NCBI RefSeq assembly: GCF_024679095.1
Contig: NC_066531.1
Coordinates: forward strand, 3,776,050-3,840,049
Length of the DNA: 64,000 nucleotides
Direction: 5' to 3'
Source: Eriocheir sinensis
Taxonomy: Eukaryota; Arthropoda; Malacostraca; Decapoda; Varunidae
In this document: in pieces, positions 1 through 10,909 of the stretch
How the letters are laid out: each line of letters opens with the position of its first letter
Numbering within the stretch: position 1 is the stretch's first letter
Made by a program: the position numbers and the translations under genes
The notes under the pieces: model-generated
Told to the model about the DNA's origin: nothing
The model's input: the letters and a program-made list of their open reading frames with translations, nothing else
Database searches by the model: none

Positions 1-784
1 ACAGACATAACGACTGTGAAAGCGTCCTTAAGTGTTCCAAACAATAACTTGCATTTTTCTACCATTCAAAGCACATCATGCTAAAGGATCTTGCATAAAT
101 AACGTACAAAAATCTATACAAAATATCAGTGAGCATGGACTCTTGTTTCCCTCTCACCTTCACTGCGCGCTGGGGAGGTCATAACCTTCAGTAAAACATC
201 TGACTAGAGGTTCCAAAACTCTCACAAAAGTAACATGTCCAAGGAAAAATATAAAACCAAATAAGACAAGTTTCCAATATTCTTCTTAGAAAGAAAGGGG
301 AAAACTTAATACACAGAACAGGGATAAAACTCTTACATAACTCAGGCCTCAAACATAAATGCAACCTCGTGAATCCATGCACCCACATACACTCACACAC
401 ACACACATACACTCACACATACACTCACTCACACACACTAATATAATGTGTTAAAAAGAGGAGGGGGAGCATATCAAACAACAAAACAATTGGAATTCGT
501 GAAACATTCAGTGGAAAAACGGATAAAAATATGAAGCCAAGAGTTCTCATTTGCCTGAAATATACTGCATCTTAATAAGGTCCTTTCAGGCAAGACATTG
601 AGGTGTCATAACAGTTTTAACAACTTTTTGGACTCTTACTGCTTCAGTCATACTTATATCAATTCTGTATATACAATTAGCAACTGACTGGGTGTGAGCT
701 ATATGTAATAGTACTTCCAAAGCCCAAATGATTATTGAGTTCAACAGTGTTACCATCATCTGATTTTAAGGGCAGTATGCTTGG
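1..784. other. Unassigned sequence downstream of Kap-alpha3
   Basis: No convincing ORF or known family was seen. A (CA)n-rich microsatellite with CACTCACACA variants lies at about 380-440. It could be intergenic or belong to another transcript's non-coding part. Confidence 0.3.
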
Positions 785-1740
785 ACATTTCGCCGCCCGG
801 GAACACACATTTCGACAAGGCTTTCGTAGGATTTGTGGGCATTTCCAGGGGGTAGTTTCATGACCCTGGTGGTAGTGTGACCCTTAGGTTGCTACAATAA
901 GACACTCGCTTCTCACATCACCCATTTCTAAAGGTCAAATAGCAGGTCAGTCGGGTTCTAGTGAGTGTTTCTTCAGGTTCATGGTACAGAAGAAGACTCA
1001 CACTACCACCAGGGTCATAAAACTACCCCTGGAAATGACCACAACTCCTACGAAAGCCTTGTCAAATAGGTGTTCTTGGGTGGTGATATGTCTTAGTAAT
1101 GAGTGTTTCTTCAGGTTCATGGTACAGAAGGAGACTCACACTACCACCAGGGTCATAAAACTACCCCTGGAAATGACCACAACTCCTACGAAAGCCTTGT
1201 CAAATAGGTGTTCTTGGGCGGCGATATGTCTTAGTAATGAGTGTTTCTTCAGGTTCATGGTACAGAAGGAGACTCACACTACCACCAGGGTCATAAAACT
1301 ACCCCTGGAAATGCCCACAACTCCTACGAAAGCCTTGTCAAATAGGTGTTCTTGGGTGGCGATGTCTTAGTAATGAGTGTTTCTTCAGGTTCATGGTACA
1401 GAAGGAGACTCACACTACCACCAGGGTCATAAAACTACCCCTGGAAATGACCACAACTCCTACGAAAGCCTTGTCAAATAGGTGTTCTTGGGCGGCGATA
1501 TGTCTTAGTAATGAGTGTTTCTTCAGGTTCATGGTACAGAAGGAGACTCACACTACCACCAGGGTCATAAAACTACCCCTGGAAATGACCACAACTCCTA
1601 CGAAAGCCTTGTCAAATAGGTGTTCTTGGGCGGCGATGTCTTGTGATACGGACCTTATTCCGTACCTTGAACCTAAAGAAACGCTCATGGGGGACGCGAT
1701 TAACCTCCTGTTTGGCTTTTAGAAGTGACTGATGTAATGG
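785..1740 (+). repeat. Family C minisatellite, 138-bp units (copy C1)
   Basis: Five units begin with GGTTCATGGTACAGAAGGAG near 976, 1114, 1252, 1388 and 1526. One 136-bp spacing is the only departure from 138 bp. The unit resembles the opposite strand of the array inside element B1 (13590-14650), and the flank at 1700-1750 resembles the flank there, so this is a related element that has lost its ends. The open frames through it arise because 138 is divisible by three. Confidence 0.85.
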
Positions 1741-1906
1741 AAGGAAGCGTCTAAGCATACCAGCCTTAAATGTATTCTGATGTAACATTTATAACTGGGC
1801 CAATTTTTTCTTTTTCTAATGAGGACAAAAGTCTTTTCTGTTTTTGCAATTCATATCAGTCCCTAGGTGATAACTCTCTCTCTGCAAGTGCTGCCATGTT
1901 TTACTA

Positions 1907-2071
1907 CAGTCGACCCTCAAATAGTACGGTTTTCAATAGTTCAGTTTCGGATTTAGGATTTTAAAATTTCCACCTCGTCGGGAAATTTTAAAATCCTAAA
2001 GAATCTTCCATGACACTCCGTATACAACCGAAGCCGGACTATCGGAAACCGTACTATTTGAGGGTCGGCTG
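1907..2071. mobile_element. Hairpin MITE, Tigger/pogo-like (family G copy 1)
   Basis: 165-bp near-palindrome flanked by TA. The ends CAGTCGACCCTCAAATAGTA and TACTATTTGAGGGTCGGCTG are inverted, and the centre (GGATTTTAAAATTTCC) folds back. Ends of this style (CAGTnGACCCTnAA) are known for Tigger/pogo elements. No transposase is present. Confidence 0.8.
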
Positions 2072-2238
2072 TATATTGAAAGCATTCCTATGACTTATAT
2101 GAAGTATTTGCAAGTGTTCCCTTAAAACAAACACCAATACCAAACAAATTTACCTCCCATTCAAGCCATTCAATTTTTCTGACAGTGATTTACAAAGTCT
2201 ATAAAAACAACTTATAAAAAATGAATAGCTCAGCCCAA

Positions 2239-2244
2239 TTTATT
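2239..2244 (-). terminator. Candidate polyadenylation signal of Kap-alpha3
   Basis: TTTATT on the plus strand reads AATAAA on the gene strand, about 237 bp past the stop codon. I noticed no other AATAAA between here and the stop. Positional evidence only. Confidence 0.4.
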
Positions 2245-2480
2245 GTTACTGATTTACAGCTATTCATCCCATACATGTGGTCATGTACAGAAATATCAAC
2301 AGTGATGGATTAATAACAATGATGTGTAACCTTGTATCCAGATGTGTTAAGTGTGAATATAACACTTTTAAACAATACCATTCTAACTTCATTATTAAAA
2401 ATACAACTATTTAAGTTTCATCTACCAGTCATTATATGAATTATTTGGTAAATTTTAATATACCTATATACCAACAGTTA

Positions 2481-2573
2481 CTAAAAGCGAAAGCCTCCTT
2501 CACTGGTGCTGTTGTTGTCAAATGCGTACTCCGTTTCAGTTGACTCAGGAACTAAGCTAGGATCTTCTGTTTC
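2481..2573 (-). CDS. Kap-alpha3: Importin alpha-3 terminal coding exon 11
   Basis: Acceptor TTTCAG|GAAACA opens this exon, which encodes ETEDPSLVPESTETEYAFDN and NSTSEGGFRF and stops at TAG (2483-2481). An acidic tail ending in a short aromatic/basic motif is normal for alpha-3 (inference from family knowledge). The 3' UTR runs to lower coordinates. A candidate AATAAA lies at 2244-2239, about 240 bp past the stop. Confidence 0.93.
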   Translation of the reverse strand, partial: ETEDPSLVPESTETEYAFDNNSTSEGGFRF

Positions 2574-2641
2574 CTGAAAAAAAGAAATAAAACTGTTAGG
2601 TTTATGGATTTGATTAAATACAATAAAGTTTATGAATCTGA

Positions 2642-3572
2642 TTAACCCAGAAGCTGAGGGGATCATGTTTCTTAACCCGGTAGCAGCGACGGGCCAAGTT
2701 TGTGGCTTTACCGTGTACCAGCAACGGGCCAAATTTGTGGCTTTACCATGTACCAGCAACAGCCCAAATTTGTGGCTTTACCGTGTACCAGCAATGGGCC
2801 AAATTTGTGGCTTTACTGTGTACCAGCAACGGGCCAAATTTGTGGCTTTACTGTGTACCAGCAATGGGCCAAATTTGTGGCTTTACCGTGTACCAGCAAG
2901 GGGCCAAATTTGTGGCTTTACTGTGTACCAGCAATGGGCCGAATTTGTGGCTTTACCATGTACCAGTGACAGCCCAAATTTGTGGCTTTACCGTGTAGCA
3001 GCAATGGGCCAAATTTGTGGCTTTACCGTGTAGCAGCGACGGCCCAAATTCTTGCCATGATATAAACCCCCCAAAAAAGATGATGCATAAACTGATCACA
3101 AATGCTTTGCTATGTATTATGAAATGGTTGGCGTGAGTAGTGAAATTTTTCTCGTTAATTCGCTTAGAGGGACCATTAAGAAACATGATCCCTACTGCTA
3201 CCGGGTTAATGGTCCCTCCAAGCGAGAAAAATGAGAAAAAATCACCCCTCACACAAACCATTTCATAATATATATCAAAGCATTTGTGATCACATTATGT
3301 ATCATCTATTTCAGGGGTTTATATCATGGCACAAATTTACCCCGTCGCTGCTACACGGTAAAGCCACAAATTTGGCCTGTCGCTGCTACACGGTAAAGCC
3401 ACGAATTTGGCCCGTCGCTGCTACACGGTTAAGCCACAAATTTGGCCCGTCGCTGCTACACGGTAAAGCCACAAATCTGGCCCGTCGCTGCTACATGGTA
3501 AAGCCACAAATTTGGCCCGTCGCTGCTACAAGGTAAAGCCACAAATTTGGCCCGTCGCTGCTACCGGGTTAA
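2642..3572 (-). mobile_element. Nested family A elements: A1 inserted into an internal TTAA of A2
   Basis: Outer copy A2 starts at TTAACCCAG (2642), runs to its internal CATGTTTC, and resumes at TGGTCCCTCCAAGCGAG (3210) to end at CTACCGGGTTAA (3572). Inner copy A1 occupies 2672-3209, from TTAACCCGGTAGCAGCG to CTACCGGGTTAA, in the opposite orientation. The target TTAA is present on both sides of A1. Both copies carry arrays of the 35-bp unit (about 10 units in A1, about 6 in A2). Confidence 0.85.
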
Positions 3573-4567
3573 GTAAGCAAGTGTTCGTGTGTGTGTGTGT
3601 GTGTGTTTACCAAGTTGTAGTTTTACAGGGCCTGGGCTTACGCTCGTGTGATCCCGTCTCCATATCTGTATTTGCCCAGCTCTTCCTTAAAATTGTGCAC
3701 ACTTTTTGCCGATACTACATCCTCACTTAGTCTGTTCATTCCAAACCTCTATGTTTCTTTGCGGGAAGCTATATTTCTTTGTCTCTCAATCATCTTCCCT
3801 TCCTCAAATTTTTACTGTGCCCTCGTGTGTTGCTGGTGTTTCTTCCTCCTCGTAGTAGTAACTCATCATTTTCTACTTCTTCCATTTTATCCCACAATTT
3901 ATAAATCTGTATTAGGTCTCCCCTTTCTCTCCTTCATTCCAGTGTTGGCAGGTCCATATCCTTTAATCTTCCTTCATATGTCAACCCCTCCAGCTCTGGT
4001 ACCATTTTTATTGCCAGGCTTTGTATTCTTTCTATTTTTTTATGTGTTTCTTCTTATGGGGAGACCACACAGTTTCCGCATATTGCAATTTTGGTTATTA
4101 ACTTTTCCATCATATCCTCACCCATGTAGTGAAATGCTAATCCTATATTTCTTACCATTCTATATGTATCACCGAATATCCTATTAACATGACTCTCAGG
4201 CTGTTGATTATCCTGTATTGTCACTCCCAGATGTCCCTCTCCTTGAACTTTCGATATTTCTCCATCTCCCATTCTATTTGTCCCCCTTCACTCTTTCCAT
4301 TACATGACATTTCTTCACATTGAACTCCATCTCCCATTTCATACTCCAGTCCCAAATCTCATTTAGGTCCTCTTGCAGAATTTCAGAGTCTACTGTTTCT
4401 TATGTGTCTCAGCAATTTCGCATCGTCTGTAAATAGGCTCATGTAACTGTTTACCCCTTCCGGCATATCATTTATATATACAAGGAAAGGTACTGGTGAC
4501 AATATCGATCCTTGAGGCACTCCGCTATCTACAAGTCTCCATTCTGATTTCATGTCCTTTACCACTG

Positions 4568-4740
4568 TTTTCATCTCTCTTCCTCTTCCTTTCACTGTTT
4601 TCATCTCTCTTCCCCTTCCTTTAACTGTTTTCATCTCTCTTCCCCTTCCTTTAACTGTTTTCATCTCTCTTCCCCTTCCTTTCAATGTTCTTATCTCTCT
4701 TTCCCTTCCTTTACCACTGTTCTCATCTCTCTTCCCCTTA
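4568..4740 (-). repeat. 30-bp in-frame minisatellite within the LINE RT
   Basis: About five copies of a 30-bp unit; on the minus strand each reads KGRGREMKTV, starting from the normal RT segment ENWVESYLRGREMRTVVK. The expansion keeps the frame. Confidence 0.8.
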
Positions 4741-5134
4741 AGTAACTTTCCACCCAGTTCTCCATTTTCCCTTTCAATCCGCCTCGATTTTCCAGCTTCC
4801 ATAGTAGTCTTGTATGTGGAACTTTGTTAAAAGCTTTCTTCAGGTCCAAATACATGCAATCTACCAGTCCGTCCCTCTCCTGTGTTATGTCCGTCACTCT
4901 TGAGTAAAAGCTCACTAAGTTTGTTACACATAAATGTCCTTTTCGAAAGCCATACTGTTTTTCTGTAATTATATTGTGTTCCTGAAATTTCGTCCATTGT
5001 TTCTTTATCACTTTCTCACATATTTTACAAACTATACTATGATACTGGTCAGTAGTTCAGAGGTTCAAACCAACTCACTCATTTCTGCATTCTTTCAATA
5101 TAAAACCTGAGACTCCAACCGGTCCTATTGCTTC

Positions 5135-5451
5135 CCTCTCTTCCAGCACCGGCAGGCTTGCTTGAGGGGCCTGGATGGTATTTGGCCCCAGCCCGTCATG
5201 GCGCAGGCAAGTGTTTATAGTGGCGCCATCTTCTCCTGGCTCATGCTGCCCCCCGGAACTCATTCTTGATTCACTTGGACGGTTTCCTCAAGAGCCTGGG
5301 TTGATGGGTGGTCTTCAGGACAGCATGTGGGTAGTTTTAAGCCACTCGGCGGTGACTGAAAAATCCCAGGTGGTAGCGTGGGGATTCGAACCCGCGTCGT
5401 CCATCACGCGGTGAATGTGGGCCCAGCACGCTACCACTCAGCCACCGCCTT
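5135..5451 (-). mobile_element. tRNA-derived SINE, family E (copy E1)
   Basis: Read on the minus strand it starts GGTGGCTGAGTGGTAGCGTG (A-box-like) and carries GGGTTCGAATCCC (B box), followed by a body ending TGGGGCCAAATACCATCCAG and CAAGCAAGCC. It is inserted in the LINE at 3585-6000. Six copies in the window share this structure; the anticodon region is too altered to assign the source tRNA. Confidence 0.85.
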
Positions 5452-6082
5452 CATCCATTTGAACATTTATTCTCTTGTTTAGCAGCTCAGTCTTGTCTTT
5501 AAAATCCTCAATTATCTTATTTCCATCTTTCCTTTAATTTCCATTTATGAATCTATAAAACAGTTTAGGTTCTTCCTTGCACTTTTCAACAATATCCTTT
5601 TCATATCCTTTCTCTTCCCTCCTTATTTTCACATATTAATTTCTTGCTATCTTAAAAGCTTCTATGTTCCTTTGATTCTTATTTCTTTTCAATCTCTTCC
5701 ACGCTTGGTCTCCTGTCCTTTGCATCTCCACGTCTGGCGTTAAACCAACATTTCTTTCCTCTTTCTTTGGGTTTATAGAGTGGGACATATTTCATGACTC
5801 CTGTTTCATGCGCCTCCATAAAAATATCACACTTTTCCTTCACCTCGTTTGTTCTCTAACTTTTCCGAGGCAAGTTTTTCGTAATATTTTTAAAGATTTT
5901 CTGTCTGCTTTTTCCTTTATATGATTCATACTCCTCAATGCCTTCCTCCTCTGTTTCCATCGCTTTTATAACATGATTACTTTTTCCAAGGGGACACACA
6001 TATATCTTAATTCATTTAACAATTGCACTCCCTTCGTCAGATCCAGGTACAGTCTCGCTGGTTCATCATCACTCCTGTAACT

Positions 6083-6095
6083 TGTGTGTGTGTGT

Positions 6096-6127
<32 letters not shown>

Positions 6128-6800
6128 ATACTATATATGGAAGAGGTCAATGAGTTTAAGTACCTTGGATCAGTTATGTGTAAGCGTGGTGGTACGGAGG
6201 GAGAGATAAGAGAAAGGGCATTGCAAGGAAGAAGGGTGGTAGGGTCTTTGGGACGCATCATGACTGGCAGAAGTGTGAGCATGGAGGTAAAGAGGGATTT
6301 GAGAAATACAATAATAGAACCAACCCTCACATATGAAACGTGGGCCTGGAATGAAAGTCAGAGGTCTAGAGTGCAGGCAGTGGAAATGAGTTATTTGAGG
6401 AGTGCTTGTGGTGTGAGTAGAATGGATGGAATGAGTAATGAAAGTGTGTACGAGCGTTTTGGAAGGGAAGAGGTGTGGAGTGGTGGAAGAAGTGAAGCGA
6501 CGGACTTTAAAGTGGTTTGGCCACATGGAGCGAACGGAGGAGAGTAAGATGACCAGGAGGGTGTATGTGAGTGAGATAGAGGGAGGGAATGCTAGAGGAC
6601 GACCCCCAGTGAAACGGAGGGACAGGGTGCAAGAGTACGTAGGGAGAGGGGGAAAGATCCTTGAGAAACTCCGAGCAGGCAAGGAGGGAGTGTCTGGATA
6701 GAGAACGTTGGAAGCTCTTCTACTGTGGCCATCCCCTGGTGGGAGCTCCTAGGGGCAGGCGTCCAGGAAATGATGATGATGATGATTAGAAAGAATAAGA
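6083..6800 (+). mobile_element. RTE-like LINE 3' fragment
   Basis: Plus-strand peptides NEFKYLGSVMCKRGGTEGEI, YLRSACGVSRMDGMSNESVY, and, after a frameshift, LKWFGHMERTEESKMTRRVY and GRPPVKRRDRVQEYVGRGG match the C-terminal part of RTE-type reverse transcriptases. It is preceded by a (GT)n microsatellite (6083-6127) and ends in a short (ATG)n tail near 6770-6787, normal for RTE 3' ends. The upstream RT domain is missing. Confidence 0.8.
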
Positions 6801-6947
6801 AATACGTAGAATTTCCAAGGCAGTCCACAGGCTCCATAATAAGGATCCGAGGGTGCCATGGACCAGAGGTTGGGGACCACTGTGTTAGGCTATGAAATGT
6901 GGATAAGGATAAAGAAATCTCATGCAAAACTTCAACATAATACTTAC

Positions 6948-7039
6948 ATCCTCTGAGAAGTACCTCTCAATTATACTGTAGGCCAGTTTATATATATCTA
7001 CATTTTCATGGTTCTGAAGAAATTCAATTTTATCTAAGC
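6948..7039 (-). CDS. Kap-alpha3: Importin alpha-3 coding exon 10 (C-terminal ARM)
   Basis: Acceptor CTTTTCAG|GCTTAG, donor GGAT|GTAAGT. It encodes [20 protein letters not shown] and then [10 protein letters not shown], the last armadillo helices. It is only 92 bp but very well conserved, and the phase joins exons 9 and 11 exactly. Confidence 0.95.
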
Positions 7040-7306
7040 CTGAAAAGAAAAAAGAAATATTTGTAATTTGGAGAAAAGGTTCAATAATTATGGGTATCTT
7101 CTAAACAGAGAAAGTGTAAATTTTGGCGATGCAAACCTCTAACTAATGAAGGTCAGTATCTCAATTCAAACCTCTGAAACAATCATTGGGTGTGATATCT
7201 AATTTATAAGTAAGTAAATTTTAAGGAAAGATTAAAGTACATGGTCCATCTCAAATCTATTCACTTCACTGAAAGTAATAGGCCTTATAGGAAAATGTTA
7301 CCCAGG

Positions 7307-8327
7307 AAAGTTGGAAAGTTTGGTTTAGTCGGTGCAACATCTGTGGTCATGTGCCGGAGATAGACAGAAGGGGAAGGAATTATAGGAGAAGGGAACAGTT
7401 GGAAAGTTTGGTTTAGTCGGCGCAACATCTGTGGTCATGTGCCGGAGAGAGACAGAAGGGGAAGGAATTATAGGAGAAGGGAACAGTTGGAAAGTCTGGT
7501 TTAGTCGGCACAACATCTGTGGTCATATGCCGGAGAGAGACAGAAGGGGAAGGAATTATAGGAGAAGGGAACAGTTGGAAAGTTTGGTTTAGTCGTAACA
7601 TCTGTGGTCATATGCGGAGAGAGACAGAAGGAAGGAATTATAGGAGAAGGAACAGTTGGAAAGTTTGGTTTAGTCGGTGCAACATCTGTGGTCATATGCG
7701 GGAGACAGAAGGGAAGGAATTATAGGAGAAGGAACAGATGGAAAGTTTGGTTTAGTACATCTGTGGTCATATGCGGAGAGAGACAGAAGGGAAGGAATTA
7801 TAGGAGAAGGAACAGTTGGAAAGTTTGGTTTAGTCGCAACATCTGTAGTCATGCGGAGAGAGACAGAAGGGAAGGAATTATAGGAGAAGGAAAAGTTGGA
7901 AAGTTTCGTTTAGTTGGCGCAACATCTGTGGTCATATGCGGAGAGACAGAAGGGGAAGGAATTATAGGAGAAGGGAACAGTTGGAAAGTTTGGTTTAGTT
8001 GGCGCAACATCTGTGGTCATATGCCGGAGAGAGACAGAAGGGGAAGGAATTATAGGAGAAGGGAACAGTTGGAAAGTTTGGTTTAGTTGGCGCAACATCT
8101 GTAGTCATATGCCGGAGAGAGACAGAAGGGGGAAGGAACTATAGAAGTGAACAGACCCCAGGAGACGGGACACAACCCCCGATTAATACCTGGTACCCAT
8201 TCGCTGCTGGGTGGACAGGGGCGTAGGGTATCGGAAAACCCGCCCAAATTTTTCCACTCCGCCCGGGAATCGAACCCGGGCTCTCGATTGTGAGCCGAGC
8301 GTGCTAACCACTGCACCATGAAGCCCC
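7307..8327 (-). mobile_element. tRNA-Val-like SINE with long 88-bp tail array (family D copy D1)
   Basis: The tRNA-like head (8250-8327, minus strand) reads GGGGCTTCATGGTGCAGTGG, with B box GGGTTCGATTCCC and a seven-base anticodon loop CTCACAA flanked by a CTCGG stem, i.e. a Val(CAC)-type anticodon. The 3' tail is a run of about ten roughly 88-bp units (TTGGAAAGTTTGGTTTAGTC and following) extending to 7307; several have internal deletions. It fills most of Kap-alpha3 intron 9. Confidence 0.88.
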
Positions 8328-8533
8328 CACACAAGTGAGAGGAAAAATATATAAATGTCAGAATCATGATGTGCGACTAACAGTTTGTATGTATTAAATA
8401 GCTAACCAGTGTTGCCGTAAAGATAGCTAGATACCAACAAGGGTCAGTCCTCATGTACAGAAGGATTTGACTCACACAAAGTAAAGTTCAATAAATCTGA
8501 AAGGTAATTTTTGAGTACGGTTTCAAGGCTTAC

Positions 8534-8696
8534 CCCCACACTCCTCAATCATGTTTGCTACCAACTCCACTTCTTCACCCGCCCTGTTGAGGATGTTAGA
8601 AATGCCGTCCAAGACAACCTGAATGACCTGAATGTCTTTACAGGTCAATAGGTTGCAGAAGGGCGGGATTACACCTTCACCCACAAGATAGGCCAC
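8534..8696 (-). CDS. Kap-alpha3: Importin alpha-3 coding exon 9 (ARM 9-10)
   Basis: Acceptor TTGCAG|GTGGCC, donor GGGG|GTAAGC. It encodes [20 protein letters not shown], then [20 protein letters not shown] and [14 protein letters not shown]. The VIPPFCNLL and VVLDG blocks are family signatures. The last base G joins GC of exon 10 to give the second Gly of IEECGGLDKIE. This C-terminal region is where CAS, the export factor, binds importin alpha. Confidence 0.96.
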
Positions 8697-8939
8697 CTGC
8701 AATATTAAGGAGTATCTTAGAATCTGGGAATTAGCAATACTGAAAGAAATTATAAAACGTTAATTAGAGAATGGGGAAACTTGTCACATCTCTCGGGTCA
8801 AGCAGCTTCAAACTCTCAAGCTTTAAGGATGTTATTTTACAGTTTATGAACTTATTAACAGCCTGCATGAGTGAGCCAACATATCAGTGATGCAGTTCAA
8901 CATTGTGTGGGAAGGATTAGCCCCCAAATTAATTACACG

Positions 8940-9373
8940 TTAGCCCGGTAGCAGCAGGGATCATGTTTCTTAATGGTCCCTCTGAGCGAGAAAAATGAGA
9001 AAAATCACCCCTCACACAAACCATTTCATAATATATATATCAGAGCATTTGTGATCAGATTATGTATCATCTATTTTGGGGGGTTTATATCATGGCACAA
9101 ATTTGGTCTGTCGCTGCTACACGGTAAAGCCACAAATTTGGCCCGTCGCTGCTACACGGTAAAGCCACAAATTTGTCCCGTCGCTGCTACACGGTAAAGC
9201 CACAAATTTGTCCCGTCGCTGCTACACGGTAAAGCCACAAATTTGGCCCGTCGCTGCTACACGGTAAAGCCACAAATTTGGTCTGTCGCTGCTACACGGT
9301 AAAGCCACAAATTTGGTCTGTCACTGCTACATGGTAAAGCCACAAATTTGGCCCGTCGCTGCTACCGGGTTAA
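8940..9373 (-). mobile_element. Family A TTAA element with 35-bp array (copy A3)
   Basis: Left end TTAGCCCGGTAGCAGCAGGG (one base off TTAACCC), then the conserved body TGGTCCCTCTGAGCGAG... to ATCATGGCACAAATTTGG, then about seven 35-bp units, ending GCTACCGGGTTAA. The empty internal site reads CATGTTTCTTAATGGTCCC. Confidence 0.85.
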
Positions 9374-9479
9374 ATAAAACAGTTCTTGACCACGTGAAAG
9401 GGATTTGGGTGTGCATGTGAGCTCTGACCTTCAACCCAGAAATCACTGTATTATCATCAGAAGCCATGCAAATATACAT

Positions 9480-9660
9480 GGGTTATATTTCAAGAAGTAT
9501 AAGAACATAAGAACACAAGAACACAGGGAGACTGAAAGATGTCTAATGACCTACACAAGGCAGCTCCAGATTCCCCCCACAACCATACATTATGTAATCG
9601 TAATCAATTACATCTAATTTAATTGTAATTGTGAAAATACATGTCTAGCCAGTTATGTAG
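9480..9660. other. Small LINE-end and hAT-like scraps
   Basis: AACATAAGAACACAAGAACA at about 9502 followed by ACACAAGGCAGCTCCAG resembles LINE 3' UTR sequence also seen near 32660. TATGTAATCGTAATCAATTA at about 9592 resembles the subterminal sequence of the hAT-like element ending at 48710. Confidence 0.4.
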
Positions 9661-9787
9661 AAAACCCCACCAAAGAATAAGAAAATATAAGGTTTTAGTT
9701 ATGTTTGTTGGAAGAGAAGGAACAATTCTGCAGCTCTGTGCTTATTGGCCAGGGCAAGGGATATACACACTCATGCATATATATATA

Positions 9788-10003
9788 ATTTTTTTTTACA
9801 ACAAAGGAGACAGCTCAAGGGCACAAAAAAAGAAAACAATAATAAAAAAAGCCTGATACTCGCTGCTCCCAAAAAATAATCAGAAGAGGTGGCCGAAAGA
9901 GAGGTCAATTTCGGGAGGAGAGGTGTCCTGATACCCTCCTCTAGAAAGAGTTCAAGTCGTAGGCAGGAGGAAATACAGATGAAGGAAGATTGTTCATTAG
10001 GGC
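9788..10003 (-). mobile_element. 5'-truncated LINE 3' tail (same family as 16690-18200)
   Basis: About 215 bp matching 16685-16908 closely, with a T-run at 9788 (poly-A on the minus strand), GGGCACAAAAAAAG and GAGGTGTCCTGATACCCTCC. It lies in the same orientation as Kap-alpha3 and begins about 34 bp past the exon 8 donor. Confidence 0.8.
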
Positions 10004-10037
10004 TATATACAAGTACTGTTCACACAATTACACACAC

Positions 10038-10214
10038 CTGCTGTTTACTTCCAGAGATTGTGAGGTTGCTGATGGCCCAAGCTGCTTCCTTCTGTGTCTG
10101 AAATTCTCCTTTGGTTAACTGGTTTATAATCATGGGAATGAGACCAGCATCAATCACTGCCTGAACCTGTTGCTTGTTGCCAGCCGTGATATTGCTGAGA
10201 AACCAAACAGCTTC
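10038..10214 (-). CDS. Kap-alpha3: Importin alpha-3 coding exon 8 (ARM 7-8, minor NLS site)
   Basis: Acceptor TTCCAG|GAAGCT, donor GCAG|GTGTGT. It encodes [20 protein letters not shown], then [20 protein letters not shown] and [19 protein letters not shown] (residues 345-403). The WFLSN and WAISN Trp/Asn pairs form the minor NLS-binding site in this family. The phase is 0. A 5'-truncated LINE tail starts about 34 bp past the donor, and a (CT)n run of about 64 bp lies 140 bp before the acceptor. Confidence 0.96.
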
Positions 10215-10356
10215 CTGGAACACAAGAAAATACTCAGCAAAACTCAATTCTTCATGACAAGTAGCGTTAGAATGGTCAACGATGAAATGGCTGACAATTG
10301 CTTTCTTCATTCCTTCGTGTAAAAAAGCTCTAAAATTGCTGAAACTGGGGTGAAAG

Positions 10357-10421
<65 letters not shown>
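10357..10421. repeat. (CT)n microsatellite
   Basis: Uninterrupted CT dinucleotides of about 64 bp in intron 7, about 140 bp from the exon 8 acceptor. On the gene strand it reads (GA)n. Confidence 0.95.
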
Positions 10422-10424
<3 letters not shown>

Positions 10425-10774
10425 GTGGCACAGACAAGGACTTATTTTGTAAAGGTCTATATTTATCATCTGTTCTCTATACATGAAGGATAAAAGCATG
10501 CAAAATTATACAAATATATTTCATAATTCTGAGTGTGGTATCGTGAGCTTCAGCCTCGGGGAAACTATTGAGATAAGAGTCACAAGGAGGCCTCGCTCCA
10601 GTTAGGTGCAAGGAATTAATACTTAACCAATAAAGACACAATTTTCTGGCGATTCCTTTGGGTGAAAAAGACACGTGAAGAATAAGCATCCAGGACTGTC
10701 CTCAACGTGAAGTCAGCGAGATGAAAAGTAAATAGATGCTGCAGGACATTCACCAGCAGTACAGTGTGACCTAC

Positions 10775-10909
10775 CTTGTTGATCTTCTCCTTCTGGTGCG
10801 TGAGGAGGGCCGGGAAGTGGAACAAAGCACCACAGTTGAGAACAACTTGGGTCTGGTCATCCGTCCCTGTGACAATGTTGCCCACTGCTCTCAGAGCAGC
10901 TGTTTGAAC
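10775..10909 (-). CDS. Kap-alpha3: Importin alpha-3 coding exon 7 (ARM 6-7)
   Basis: Acceptor CAACAG|GTTCAA, donor CAAG|GTAGGT. It encodes [20 protein letters not shown], then [20 protein letters not shown] and EKINK (residues 300-344), phase 0 at both ends. The VGNIVTGTD motif is near-invariant in the family. Intron 6 upstream is about 8.8 kb of LINE, SINE and TTAA-element sequence. Confidence 0.96.

Larger units (their letters stand above)
3585..6000 (-). mobile_element. CR1/L2-like LINE, degenerate, carrying a SINE and an in-frame minisatellite
   Basis: Minus-strand translations give non-LTR reverse-transcriptase blocks: YGFRKGHLCVTNLVSFYSRV and YLDLKKAFNKVPHTRLLWKL (about 4820-4960), SGVPQGSILSPVPFLVYIND (about 4460-4530), and a C-terminal block with HVNRIFGDTYRMVRNIG (4100-4230). 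The catalytic box appears as FTDD rather than the usual YADD. Frames are broken, so it is dead. The 3' end runs into an (AC)n tail at 3585-3608 after AACTTGGTAAACACAC. SINE E1 is inserted at 5135-5451. The linker between the endonuclease and RT domains is probably 5460-6000. Confidence 0.85.

Noticed and set aside
7309..8100. CRISPR-like array (regular repeats of about 88 bp)
   Set aside because: Units are entirely repeated with no unique spacers, the genome is eukaryotic, and the array is the tail of a SINE.
9405..10101. Short plus-strand frames of about 70 codons
   Set aside because: They cross LINE tail, hAT-like scraps and antisense of exon 8; no shared protein features.
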